Assembly: GCA_050949175.1 (NCBI GenBank)
Contig: JBMNFG010000012.1
Location: 1 to 64,000, forward strand
Length of the DNA stretch: 64,000 nt
Origin: UBA4971 sp900019985
Lineage (GTDB): Bacteria > Bacillota > SHA-98 > UBA4971
Reading direction: 5' to 3'
In this document: one piece after another, positions 50,673 through 59,656 of the stretch
Layout of the letters: the number at the start of each line of letters is the position of its first letter
Position numbering within the stretch: the first letter of the stretch is position 1
Translations under genes and position numbers: made by a program
Notes under the pieces: model-generated
Database searches by the model: none
What the model was told of the DNA's origin: nothing
Seen by the model: the letters and a program-made list of their open reading frames with translations, nothing else

Positions 50673-51906
50673 ATGAAGAAAACGTCGGGCATTGTTCTAT
50701 TGTTGGTGTTAGCTTTCTCTCTTGTTCCAGTGCCTGCTTTTGCCGGGAAGGCTGAACTCAGCCTGAAATACTGGCATGCAGGTGTAAGCGGAGCGGATTT
50801 TCGTATTGGAGAGGTTGAAGAGTATAAGCTGGATCCGCTTAACGGCTATGAGTCTGAATCTGTCGGCACCGATACGCTTATGTTGCAGTTCGGCGCTGGG
50901 AGGAGCTTTATTCTATCCGGGTCATACTCTTTGTCTCCCACAGTCTCGCTGGGTGTTTCATACTGGGGAGTAAACCGTGCTAGCCAGGCGTCTTTTGCCC
51001 TTGATAATCTCGGTGCGGAGTTTGTTGAAGAAGGATCTGATGAATGGGGCGACTACATATTAAGTTGGTCCGATCGGCTGTACCTGATAACGCCGCCGGA
51101 GGCGCTAGATTGGCTCATATGCCTGGATCTGGTTTGGGACGGCGCATATGAGAGCAATTATTGGCAACGTTGGTACGGTGAGGATGATTACTATGGTAAT
51201 AACAGTGAAGCCTTTATTGCCTTAGAAGGAAACCTCTCAATGTCAGCTCTGGATGTATCAGGTACAATGACTCTGACCGGCCCCGGTTGGGAGATGGGTC
51301 TTTCCGGCGGTATCCGTAAAGCGGCTTTCAATCAGAACCGATCAAAAGGATTCGAGCTTCTTTCGGAAGCCTGGGACAGGCTGATAAATGAGGAGGCCGA
51401 CTATCACTATTACGATGCAGACAAGCATGTCTTTAGTGTAGACAGCACCGTCAACGTGAGCGCTATAGGTCCGCAGGTGGGCATTGAAGGGGAATACGCT
51501 TTAGCCGATAGGCTTGTACTGAAGGCAGGCGCAAAAGCGGGACTTCTCTTCGGAACAGCCAAGACGACATGCTGAGATAACGCATGACCCATGGGAGTAC
51601 TATTGGGACGGGGAAGAAGAGGTTTTTGTCGGATGGGTTCCGGTAGAAGGGGCTTACTTCAAGAAAGAGTATCCTTCAACCACAGATACTATCCGCTTTT
51701 CCACATATGATTTAAGCGTTGACCTAGCTTATCAGATTACTGAACAGTGGTCAGTGGAGGCAGGGTACTATGCTTCGATTTGGTCAGGCGTGCCGTCCCT
51801 TGTCGAGGTCAGTGTTGATGCAGACCATTTCATTACTTGGAAGAAGCCGGAAGCAAGGACTGTCACTGTAAGCGGTCTAACTATTGGAGCAAACTTCAAG
51901 TTCTGA
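50673..51906 (+). pseudogene. secreted beta-barrel-like protein, first copy, frameshifted
   Basis: The gene begins with a signal peptide (MKKTSGIVLLLVLAFSLVPV, cleavage after AFA) and alternating aromatic/polar strands. The first frame stops at 51573-51575 just after GLLFGTAKT. Removing one base near 51566 restores homology to the next gene for 113 more codons (51568-51906), through STYDLSVDLAYQITEQWSVE to a final NFKF. So it is a full-length paralogue broken by a single-base insertion, either real or a sequence error. Ribosome site GAGGAGG as in the second copy. Confidence 0.78.
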
Positions 51907-51974
51907 CCGGAATCAAAGGCATCGCCGGAGACGCCATTGTTGCAATAAAGGGTCTACTAGGCGGCCTTAAAAGG

Positions 51975-52008
51975 AATAGGGGCAACACCTAACGGTGAAG
52001 CCCCTATT
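51975..52008 (+). terminator. hairpin after barrel copy 1
   Basis: AATAGGGGC (51975-51983) pairs with GCCCCTATT (52000-52008), with an inner CACC/GGTG stem. No clear U-run follows. A related hairpin follows copy 2, so gene plus hairpin were duplicated together. Confidence 0.55.
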
Positions 52009-52064
52009 CTGCGTTAGGAGTCCAAGCCGGCTTTCCAAAGCCTGTAGTCTGAGGAGGCAGCGAT

Positions 52065-53321
52065 ATGAAGAAGGTATTGGCGATTGTCTTGGTATCAGTG
52101 TTAGGTATTAGTCTCGTTTCGGCACCGGCTTTTGCACAAAAGGCCGAACTCAGCTTGAAATACTGGCATGCAGGTGTAGGCGGAGGGGATCTTCAGGTTG
52201 GTGATGTTGAGGCATATGAGGCTGAGTACTATTATGATGAACCGTCTGGGGGAAGCGGAATCGGCTATTGGTTTAGTGTGGGTGAATTCGTTGGTGCAGA
52301 GAGGCTTGCACTAAAGTTCCGCTCCGGAACAAGCGTCATTTTGTCGGCATCATACCATTTGTCCCCCACGTCCTCTTTGGGTGTCTCATACTGGAGTGTC
52401 AGTCGCGGTGATAAGCTGCTGAAAGCTCTGGGACATCTCGATGCCAAATTTCAAGAAGAAGCGGTTGATTCGGGTGGGAATGACCGCATAGATAAGTGGT
52501 CAGATATGTTCTACTTTATGGTGCTCCCTTGGCTGACCGGAGATGACATGACTATAAGCTCGTATCGAGAGCGCCGGTATGGTGAGGATGATTACAGGAT
52601 TAGTAGCACTGAAGGTTTTATTAGCGCAGAAGGCGGTATCTCAATGTGGGCGCTGGATATATCAGTTGCGAAGGCTTTCTGTAGCCCTGATCGGGGGGTG
52701 GGCTTTTCCGCTGGGATCCGTAAAGCGGACTTCAACCAGAATGAATCGGCTTCACTGGAGCTCCTTTACGAATGGAAGAGGAAAACGCCGTCTGAGGACG
52801 AGTTGTCCTTCGCAATCGGGGACAGCTATAGTCTGGACAGTAATGTCACGGTTAGTGCTATTGGTCCGCAGCTCGGTGTTGAGGGAACGTACGCCTTAAG
52901 TGACAAGCTTGCGCTGAAGGCAAGCGCCAAGGCAGGACTTCTATTCGGCACTGCCAAAACACATGCAAACTTAACGCTCGATGGGTGGGAGTCTGATCCT
53001 GATACACCTACGTGGTTCCCGCGGGATCCGAAAGATTTCTATGATGTGTCTTATAGTGAGTATCCGCTAACCCAAGACACTATACGAATCTCTACATATG
53101 ATCTGGGCATTGACATGGCTTATAGGATTACTGAACAGTGGTCAGCAGAGGCCGGGTACTATGTCTCGATTTGGAGCGGTGTTCCGTCTCTTGTCCAGTC
53201 CAGTGTCGATGTATTCGAAACAGGTGATGATGACTATGGCTACGAGGTGTTCTGGGAGCAGCAGGAGGCAAGGAGCATCTTTGTAAGCGGGTTGACTGTC
53301 GGACTGAGTTATAAGTTTTAG
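52065..53321 (+). CDS. secreted beta-barrel-like (outer-membrane-type) protein, second copy
   Basis: A 418-residue protein with signal peptide (MKKVLAIVLVSVLGISLVSA, cleavage after AFA), then AELSLKYWHAGVGGGDLQVG and repeated short amphipathic strands: SVILSASYHLSPTSSLGVSY, VSAIGPQLGVEGTYALSDKL, IDMAYRITEQWSAEAGYYVS. It ends SGLTVGLSYKF. A terminal Phe after a last beta strand is the signal recognised by the BAM machinery of outer membranes. No close family is recognised. If this cell has one membrane, a surface-attached beta protein is the alternative. Ribosome site GAGGAGG; 70-75% of the layout is shared with copy 1. Confidence 0.78.
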   Translation: MKKVLAIVLVSVLGISLVSAPAFAQKAELSLKYWHAGVGGGDLQVGDVEAYEAEYYYDEPSGGSGIGYWFSVGEFVGAERLALKFRSGTSVILSASYHLSPTSSLGVSYWSVSRGDKLLKALGHLDAKFQEEAVDSGGNDRIDKWSDMFYFMVLPWLTGDDMTISSYRERRYGEDDYRISSTEGFISAEGGISMWALDISVAKAFCSPDRGVGFSAGIRKADFNQNESASLELLYEWKRKTPSEDELSFAIGDSYSLDSNVTVSAIGPQLGVEGTYALSDKLALKASAKAGLLFGTAKTHANLTLDGWESDPDTPTWFPRDPKDFYDVSYSEYPLTQDTIRISTYDLGIDMAYRITEQWSAEAGYYVSIWSGVPSLVQSSVDVFETGDDDYGYEVFWEQQEARSIFVSGLTVGLSYKF

Positions 53322-53425
53322 TTGATATTCGAGATTCCAGAGGCAACAGAGGTATTTGAGTTCTGATTACTGTTTATAAGCGCGCTTAAAGACGGAAATG
53401 CTTTGTTTGCCGCCGGTAGTAGACG

Positions 53426-53457
53426 ATAGGGGCGGCGCCGAAAGGCGAAGCCCCCAT
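53426..53457 (+). terminator. hairpin after barrel copy 2
   Basis: GGGGC (53429-53433) and GCCCC (53450-53454) with an inner GCC/GGC stem. It matches the hairpin at 51975 in layout and flanks (ATAGGGGC ... GAAGCCCC). Confidence 0.5.
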
Positions 53458-53581
53458 TTCAGCTTGAATATGAGCAACATGAGGAGTGAAAAGACCGGGC
53501 CTTCCTAGAAGGATTTGGAATAAATGGAAAGAATTATATATAGGAAATATATTCCAAACCCTGCGGAAGGAGAGAGAATTG

Positions 53582-54007
53582 GTGGTTTTGAGCGATTTTG
53601 CTGTTGAAGTTGCTGAGATCCTGCTGCCGGTAGTTGCTCTTTTCCTGGTGGTGCTTTTTCGCTACGGAGTTGCGCTGTTAAGGAAGAGAATTGATGAGAT
53701 TGACAATGAGATAGCAAGGCAAGCGCTTTGTGCGGCCTTGGCTGAGGCTGAGTCAGTGGGGATAGATGCGGTTCGCGCTACCAACCAGGTGCTCGTTGAT
53801 GAACTGAAGGAGAAATCCAAAGACGGGAAACTGACGGAAGATGAGGCACAAAAGGCCATGGAGACTGCCAAGGATTACTTTCTTAAGCATATTACCAGGG
53901 ATAGCCTGAAGATCCTTGAAGCTTCAATAGGGCCTATTCGAGAGTGGCTCGAAGGGTTTCTCGAGGCAAAGCTTTGTGCGGAGAAGAAGCGTATGGAATA
54001 CGTTTAA
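53582..54007 (+). CDS. small membrane protein with N-terminal helix and long coiled region (LL-H holin-like)
   Basis: A 141-residue protein: one helix at about 8-32 (VAEILLPVVALFLVVLFRYG), then a charged helical stretch with RKRIDEIDNEIARQALCAAL and DGKLTEDEAQKAMETAKDYF, ending LEASIGPIREWLEGFLEAKL. The pattern resembles phage LL-H-type holins, but no other phage gene is nearby, so the match may be only structural. The GTG at 53582 has AAGGAG 9 nt upstream; the open frame begins 32 codons earlier with no such site. Function unknown. Confidence 0.6.
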   Translation: MVLSDFAVEVAEILLPVVALFLVVLFRYGVALLRKRIDEIDNEIARQALCAALAEAESVGIDAVRATNQVLVDELKEKSKDGKLTEDEAQKAMETAKDYFLKHITRDSLKILEASIGPIREWLEGFLEAKLCAEKKRMEYV

Positions 54008-54075
54008 TCCCCTGGGCTTACACTAGCGATGAACGGTATCTGGCATCCGGCACCGGCAGAAACGGAGGTACAGCC

Positions 54076-56202
54076 TTGAATCGTCTTGCAAAAAGCAAGA
54101 ATCCGTACTTGCTTCAACATGCAGAAAACCCGGTAGACTGGTATCCCTGGAGTGATGAGGCTTTTGAAAAAGCTGCATCTCTGGATAAACCTATCTTCCT
54201 GTCCATAGGCTATTCCACCTGCCACTGGTGCCATGTGATGGCAGAGGAGTCATTCGAGGACGAGGAAGTTGCCAAAGTCCTCAATGACAGCTACATCTCA
54301 ATCAAAGTAGACCGTGAGGAAAGGCCTGACGTAGACAGCCTATATCAGGAAGCCTGCCTGGCAACTACAGGGCAGGGAGGCTGGCCCCTTACAATCATTA
54401 TGGACTCGAACAAAAAACCTTTCTTCGCAGGCACATACTTTCCCAAGACGCGTAAATACGGCAGGCCCGGCCTCCTTGATATCCTTACTAAAGTGGCTGA
54501 GATGTGGGAAAACGACAGGCAGAGGCTGCTTGACGGAGCGGAGATGCTTACCCACCTGATCCAGGAAGATCACGAAAAGCGTGATGAGGCTGCCATTGGC
54601 GATGATGAGCTCCTTTATGCTTATAATGCGAAAAAGGTTGAGTTTGACCGTGAGTACGGTGGGTTCGGATACGCCCCGAAGTTCCCCATGCCTTCCAACC
54701 TCTTTTTCTTACTCAGATACTACAAGCACACACAGGAAGCAGACGCTTTGGACATGGTAGAGAAGACCCTCGTGATGATGCGAAGAGGGGGAGTGTATGA
54801 CCAGTTAGGATTCGGATTCCACCGCTACAGCACAGACCGCATGTGGCTGATCCCTCATTTTGAGAAGATGCTCTATGACAACGCCTTGCTTGCTGTCGCA
54901 TATCTCGAGGCATATCAGATAACTCAAAAAGCCTTTTATTCTAAGGTTGCACGGGAAATCTTCACTTATCTTCTAAGGGATATGAAGGCGCCTTCCGGCG
55001 GGTTTGCATCGGCTGAAGATGCGGATTCTGAAAGCGGAGAAGGCAGGTATTATGTTTGGAGCAGGGACGAAGTATGCGAGATCCTGAGCAGTGATGAAGC
55101 TGAGGTTTTTGCGCGTTACTTTGACATTACGAGAAGAGGAAACTTCGAGAACGGCCTTAACGTTCCAAACCTTCTAAGCTCGAGGGCAAGCACATTGGCA
55201 ATGGCAGGCGGAGAGGAAGAGGAACGCTCGGAACCCGACGTTGACAACGCCGGGCTTTCTTCTGCTGTGGAAGAGATGCTTATCCAGGCCCGCACCCGTC
55301 TTCTCGAGGCTCGCACCAGGCGCGAGCGCCCGTTTCGAGATGACAAGGTCCTGACTGCATGGAACGGCCTTGCAATCGCTGCCTTTGCAAGGGGGGGCCG
55401 CATCCTGGGTGAAGAAGAATATGTTAACGTTGCAGAGGAGGCAGCCGATTTCATCCTGACTGCATTGAGGCGCCCTGATGGCAGGCTCCTTGCCAGGTAC
55501 AGGAAAGGCGAAGCTATAATCCCTGCATATCTTGATGACTATGCCTTTTTCGTCCAGGGCCTTATTGAGTTGTGGGAAGCAAGGTCGGATAGCCGCTACA
55601 TCCGGGCTGCCATTGAATTGACAGAGCAGCAAATCGACTTGTTTTGGGATAAAGAAGCCGGCGGGTTCTATTTTACGGCGTACGACTCCCATGAGCTTCC
55701 GGTTCGCAGAAAAGACGCAAAAGACGGGGCCATACCATCTGGAAACTCCGTATCCGCCCATAACCTGATTAAGCTTGCACGCCTTACAGGCAGGGATGAG
55801 TGGGAAGAGACGGCAAGAGAGTTGCTTCAGAGCTTTTCAGGGCTTGTATCCAGATATCCTTCAGCATTTCCGACACTACTCTCAGCATGGCTCATGCTGG
55901 AAACCCCACCTGTTGAGATAGTAATCGCCGGACGCCCGGATGGGCAGGATACCCGGGGCCTCCGGCAAGTGGTAAACAGCTTTTTCCTCCCTGAGGCGAC
56001 CATTTCTCATAATCCCGGCGGTATGGATGGCGATGCCCTTAGCAGAATCCTGCCTCCGGTTTCAGGCAAGGAGCCCTGCGAAGACAAGGCTTTGGCTTAC
56101 GTTTGCCATGGCAGGACATGCCTTGCACCTTTTGATAATCCTTGCGCCTTGCGGACAGCCCTCGATTCTATTCAGCCACACACTGCCCATACAGATGAAT
56201 AG
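54076..56202 (+). CDS. YyaL/DUF255 thioredoxin-domain protein
   Basis: A 708-residue protein of the DUF255 family (human SPATA20, Bacillus YyaL). The N-terminal thioredoxin-like domain has SKNPYLLQHAENPVDWYPWS and YSTCHWCHVMAEESF with a CxxC, then ATTGQGGWPLTIIMDSN. An (alpha/alpha)6 barrel resembling N-acylglucosamine epimerases follows (LGFGFHRYSTDRMWLIPHFE, FASAEDADSESGEGRYYVW). The biochemical role is not established. The TTG at 54076 is chosen for GGAGGT 7 nt upstream; the longer frame overlaps the previous gene. Confidence 0.9.
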   Translation: MNRLAKSKNPYLLQHAENPVDWYPWSDEAFEKAASLDKPIFLSIGYSTCHWCHVMAEESFEDEEVAKVLNDSYISIKVDREERPDVDSLYQEACLATTGQGGWPLTIIMDSNKKPFFAGTYFPKTRKYGRPGLLDILTKVAEMWENDRQRLLDGAEMLTHLIQEDHEKRDEAAIGDDELLYAYNAKKVEFDREYGGFGYAPKFPMPSNLFFLLRYYKHTQEADALDMVEKTLVMMRRGGVYDQLGFGFHRYSTDRMWLIPHFEKMLYDNALLAVAYLEAYQITQKAFYSKVAREIFTYLLRDMKAPSGGFASAEDADSESGEGRYYVWSRDEVCEILSSDEAEVFARYFDITRRGNFENGLNVPNLLSSRASTLAMAGGEEEERSEPDVDNAGLSSAVEEMLIQARTRLLEARTRRERPFRDDKVLTAWNGLAIAAFARGGRILGEEEYVNVAEEAADFILTALRRPDGRLLARYRKGEAIIPAYLDDYAFFVQGLIELWEARSDSRYIRAAIELTEQQIDLFWDKEAGGFYFTAYDSHELPVRRKDAKDGAIPSGNSVSAHNLIKLARLTGRDEWEETARELLQSFSGLVSRYPSAFPTLLSAWLMLETPPVEIVIAGRPDGQDTRGLRQVVNSFFLPEATISHNPGGMDGDALSRILPPVSGKEPCEDKALAYVCHGRTCLAPFDNPCALRTALDSIQPHTAHTDE

Positions 56203-56285
56203 ACTCCCCGGACTACGGATCCACAGTATTTTCTCATGTAGAACTGAAAACAGTGCTAAACTCGTTATCTTTTAGGAAGGATTTT

Positions 56286-56324
56286 ATGCAAACGTGGCGA
56301 ATCTCCATACACATTATACTTTGA
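56286..56324 (+). CDS. 12-codon Ile/Leu-rich ORF upstream of livJ (possible leader peptide)
   Basis: ATG 5 nt after AGGAAGG (56274-56280) encodes MQTWRISIHIIL and stops with TGA 29 nt before livJ. Four Ile and one Leu lie in the last seven codons, two of the Ile as ATA. It precedes a branched-chain amino-acid transporter. An extended -10 (TGCTAAACT, 56254-56262) lies just upstream, without a good -35. No attenuator stem fits the 29-nt gap, so coupling to the livJ ribosome site would be the mechanism. This is speculative. Confidence 0.4.
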   Translation: MQTWRISIHIIL

Positions 56325-56353
56325 GTACAGAGAGAAGAGAGGAGGATTTCTGT

Positions 56354-57499
56354 ATGATGTCTCATCGACGTCTAATCGCGTGTCTGGTTCTTCTATGTGT
56401 AGCAAGTATTATTGGGGTGGCGGCTGCCGAGACACCTACAGAAGTGAGGATTGGAGTATACGAGCCGATGACAGGAGCCATGGCCGCTGGTGGCCAAATG
56501 ACCTGGGAAGGAATAGAACTCGCGCAGAAGCATAGGCCAACTGTCTTGGGGCTGCCGGTAAGACTGATTTTGGTGGACAATCGCAGTGACAAAGTGGAAG
56601 CAGCTACTGCTGTAACCCGTCTGGTTCAAAGAGATAAAGTGCATGCAATCATTGGAAGCTACGGGAGCGCCCTGTCTATGTCCGGAGGGCCGATTGCACA
56701 GGAAGCAAAAGTTCCGGTCATGGGGTGTTCTCCGACAAACCCATTGGTCACATTAGGAAATGACTACTATTTCCGTGCCTGTTTCATCGATCCCTTCCAG
56801 GGCAGAGTCATGGCTCAGTTTGCCTTCGAAAAGCTCGGGGCAAAGAAAGCAGCAATCATTCAGGACGTTGCCCAGGACTACGCAGTAGGCCTTGCGAACT
56901 TCTTCAAAGAGGCTTTCATCGAACTGACCGGGGATCCTGAAGCTATTGTAGCCAATACGTACTATCAGACAGGTGACCGTGATTTCACCGCCCAGCTAAC
57001 ACATATCGCCAGCACAAATCCGGATGTAGTATTCGCTCCCGGATACTACGCTGATTCAGCTGTGCTCATTTCGCAGGCTCGTTCACTCGGTATTGACGCA
57101 CCGTTCCTCGGAGGGGACACCTTTGAAGCGCCTGAGTTCATTGAAATCGGCGGAAAGAATGTCGAAGGTGTATACTTCAGCACTCACTACAGCGCTGATG
57201 CTCCTATAACACCTGCGTCTGAGGAGTTTGTAGCCCTTTACAAAGCCGAATTCGGCAAAGCACCCAACACATTCGCGGCTTTGGGCTACGACTGTTACAT
57301 GCTGGTACTTGATGCCATTGAAAGAGCAGGGGTAGTCGATCCTGTAGCAATACGGGATGCAATGGCAGAGACGAAGGAGTTCATGGGAGCTACCGGTATC
57401 ATTACCCTTGACGAAAACGGTGACGCCACAAAGAGCGCAGTTGTGCTCCAGGTGCAAGACGGAGAATTCAAGCTGGTCGACGTTGTGCACCCGCGTTAG
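56354..57499 (+). CDS. livJ: branched-chain amino-acid ABC transporter binding protein
   Basis: A 381-residue periplasmic binding protein type 1. A signal peptide (LIACLVLLCVASIIGVAAAE) ends at AAA-E without a lipobox cysteine in the right place; the mature protein starts TPTEVRIGVYEPMTGAMAAG. Typical segments are DNRSDKVEAATAVTRLVQRD, GSYGSALSMSGGPIAQEAKV and YYFRACFIDPFQGRVMAQFA. It delivers Leu/Ile/Val or a related ligand to LivHMGF. ATG at 56354 follows GAGGAGG. A terminator after it lets livJ be made in excess over the other components. Confidence 0.92.
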   Translation: MMSHRRLIACLVLLCVASIIGVAAAETPTEVRIGVYEPMTGAMAAGGQMTWEGIELAQKHRPTVLGLPVRLILVDNRSDKVEAATAVTRLVQRDKVHAIIGSYGSALSMSGGPIAQEAKVPVMGCSPTNPLVTLGNDYYFRACFIDPFQGRVMAQFAFEKLGAKKAAIIQDVAQDYAVGLANFFKEAFIELTGDPEAIVANTYYQTGDRDFTAQLTHIASTNPDVVFAPGYYADSAVLISQARSLGIDAPFLGGDTFEAPEFIEIGGKNVEGVYFSTHYSADAPITPASEEFVALYKAEFGKAPNTFAALGYDCYMLVLDAIERAGVVDPVAIRDAMAETKEFMGATGIITLDENGDATKSAVVLQVQDGEFKLVDVVHPR

Positions 57500-57613
57500 T
57501 TCATAATCCATCACGTATATAGCTTACTTTCCGGTGCTTCTGAGGCTCATCTCATATAAATGCCTATAGACGGTAACTACTGGAAAATTCCTTGGTAAGC
57601 AAGGATCTAAAGC

Positions 57614-57640
57614 TTCCCTGGGGGCTTTGCCCCCAGGGAA
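57614..57640 (+). terminator. strong hairpin between livJ and livH
   Basis: TTCCCTGGGGGC (57614-57625), a TTT loop and its complement (57629-57640), followed by CGACTTGTTTG. A 12-bp GC-rich stem; partial termination here would raise livJ over livHMGF. Confidence 0.75.
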
Positions 57641-57679
57641 CGACTTGTTTGTTCTGTGTCCGATTGGAGGCTGGAGACG

Positions 57680-58573
57680 GTGACACTGGAAATATTTATG
57701 CAGAACATTGCTAACGGGATTACCTTAGGAAGCCTCTACGCTCTCTTAGCCATTGGATATACAATGGTATACGGTATCCTGAGACTGATTAATTTCGCCC
57801 ACGGCGAAATCTTTATGGTAAGCACATACTTCGCCTTTTACGGCATAGCCATTTTTGCCCTCCCTTGGCAGGTCTCCTTTGTCCTGGCGATTATCCTCAC
57901 TGCAGTTATGGGAGTGATAATCGAGCGGGCAGCTTACAGGCCGCTTAGGAACGCGCCGCGCATATCAGCGCTGATTTCCGCGATCGGAGTATCGTTCCTC
58001 ATGTCAAACCTGGGCTTGGTGATATTCGGAGGGAGGCCGAAGACATTCTTCCGGCCTCAGTTCTTTCAGATTCCCATTCAGTTGGGTAGTGTCAGGGTAG
58101 TGGCGCTTTTCTTCATAATCCCTGTACTGGCCGTAGTCCTTCTTGCTATACTCAACTACATCGTATACAAGACGAAGATAGGCCTTGCTATGCGGGCTGC
58201 TCAGTGGGATTTTGACGTGGCACGGCTGATGGGCGTTGAAGTTGACCGGGCGATTTCAGTGACTTTTGCCATTGGTTCAGCTCTTGCAGCCATTGGCGGT
58301 ATCATGTGGGGACTTCGCTTTGTTGAGATCAATCCCAATATGGGGCTGTTTCCGGGGCTGAAGTGTTTTATAGCCGCTGTATTCGGCGGCATTGGCAATA
58401 TAGCCGGAGCGGTTCTAGGCGGTTTCCTTCTTGGCTTCGGAGAGATTATGCTTGTAGCTTTCCTGCCGGGGTTAGCAGGGTACCGCGATGCTTTCGCTTT
58501 CATTTTGCTGATTTTAATGCTTCTGTTTAGGCCCACAGGCCTACTGGGTGAGAAGCAAAGGGTGAGAACATAA
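57680..58573 (+). CDS. livH: branched-chain amino-acid ABC transporter permease LivH
   Basis: A 297-residue polytopic permease: NIANGITLGSLYALLAIGYT, GILRLINFAHGEIFMVSTYF and a C-terminal EAA-like region AVFGGIGNIAGAVLGGFLLG. It forms the membrane channel with LivM. GTG at 57680 is used because GGAGG lies 10 nt upstream; the frame starts 8 codons earlier. The stop overlaps the livM start by 1 nt. Confidence 0.95.
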   Translation: MTLEIFMQNIANGITLGSLYALLAIGYTMVYGILRLINFAHGEIFMVSTYFAFYGIAIFALPWQVSFVLAIILTAVMGVIIERAAYRPLRNAPRISALISAIGVSFLMSNLGLVIFGGRPKTFFRPQFFQIPIQLGSVRVVALFFIIPVLAVVLLAILNYIVYKTKIGLAMRAAQWDFDVARLMGVEVDRAISVTFAIGSALAAIGGIMWGLRFVEINPNMGLFPGLKCFIAAVFGGIGNIAGAVLGGFLLGFGEIMLVAFLPGLAGYRDAFAFILLILMLLFRPTGLLGEKQRVRT

Positions 58574-59649
58574 TGGCCGGAAACCAAAGTAACAACTTTA
58601 TGAGAAAAGCTGTACTTGCAATAGCAGGGCTTGTCCTGTTTTACTTGTGTCTTTACTGGATTAATACCCAATGGGATGCATATAAGGTCCGTATTCTGAA
58701 TCTCTGTGCCATCTATATCGGTATTACCCTTGGGCTTAACCTGTGCAACGGGTTTGCAGGCCAGTTTTCACTGGGGATTGCCGGATTTATGGCTGTAGGT
58801 GCATATACGACAGCTTTGCTGACGATGTCGCCCCAGATAAAGCGTGCAGTATACTTCATTGAGCCGCTAATCTCGCCGCTAAACTCTATCCAGTGGGGGT
58901 TCCTGCCTTCCCTGATAGTGGCAGGTTTGGTGTCAGGGCTGGTGGGGTTTGCAGTAGGAGCCCCTGCCATACGGTTCCGCGATGATTATTTGGGCATCAG
59001 CACCTTAGGATTCGCTGAAATCATCCGTGTGGTGTTTACAAACACTACACACATTACCAACGGAGCACTGGGACTTAAGGGGATTCCTCCCCATACCAAC
59101 CTCTACTGGAGTTGGACTTTCGCCTTGCTCTGTGTCTTTGTAATGGTGAGGCTCACCAACTCCAGCTACGGACGGGCGCTGAAAGCCATTCGCGATGACG
59201 AGGTTGCTGCCGAGGCTATGGGTGTGAACCTCTTTTACCATAAGTGCCTTGCTTTTGTGGTCTCAGCAACCATGGCAGGTATCGGCGGGGGGTTGCTTGG
59301 GAATCTCATAACTACCATAGACCCGAACATGTTCCGTTTCCCGCTCACTTTTACAGTGTTGATGATGGCGGTGCTGGGTGGTTTAGGCAGTATTACAGGC
59401 AGTGTGATCTCGGCTACGGTGATCACCATTGCCATGGAAGCCCTGAGGGTCCTGGAGGAACCCAGAGTTGTTCTGGGGATATTCCTGCCCGGAATCCCGG
59501 GAATGCGTATGGTAGTGTTCTCTATTGCTCTGATGTTGGTCATCTTGTTCTATCCCAAGGGATTCATGGGTGACAGGGAGCTTGGTTTGGACTCTTTCAG
59601 AAATCTTGCGGCAAGATTTCGCCGTACATTCTCACATAAGCAGGTGTAA
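58573..59649 (+). CDS. livM: branched-chain amino-acid ABC transporter permease LivM
   Basis: A 358-residue permease with about nine helices: LNLCNGFAGQFSLGIAGFMA, RFRDDYLGISTLGFAEIIRV, GLKGIPPHTN and MAVLGGLGSITGSVISATVI. A C-terminal basic tail follows the last helix (YPKGFMGDRELGLDS). It pairs with LivH. It overlaps livH by 1 nt and lies 7 nt before livG. Confidence 0.95.
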   Translation: MAGNQSNNFMRKAVLAIAGLVLFYLCLYWINTQWDAYKVRILNLCAIYIGITLGLNLCNGFAGQFSLGIAGFMAVGAYTTALLTMSPQIKRAVYFIEPLISPLNSIQWGFLPSLIVAGLVSGLVGFAVGAPAIRFRDDYLGISTLGFAEIIRVVFTNTTHITNGALGLKGIPPHTNLYWSWTFALLCVFVMVRLTNSSYGRALKAIRDDEVAAEAMGVNLFYHKCLAFVVSATMAGIGGGLLGNLITTIDPNMFRFPLTFTVLMMAVLGGLGSITGSVISATVITIAMEALRVLEEPRVVLGIFLPGIPGMRMVVFSIALMLVILFYPKGFMGDRELGLDSFRNLAARFRRTFSHKQV

Positions 59650-59656
59650 GTAGGCT

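Noticed and set aside
53582..54007. Prophage remnant
   Set aside because: One holin-like protein alone; no integrase, structural or lysis partner and no att-like repeat around it.
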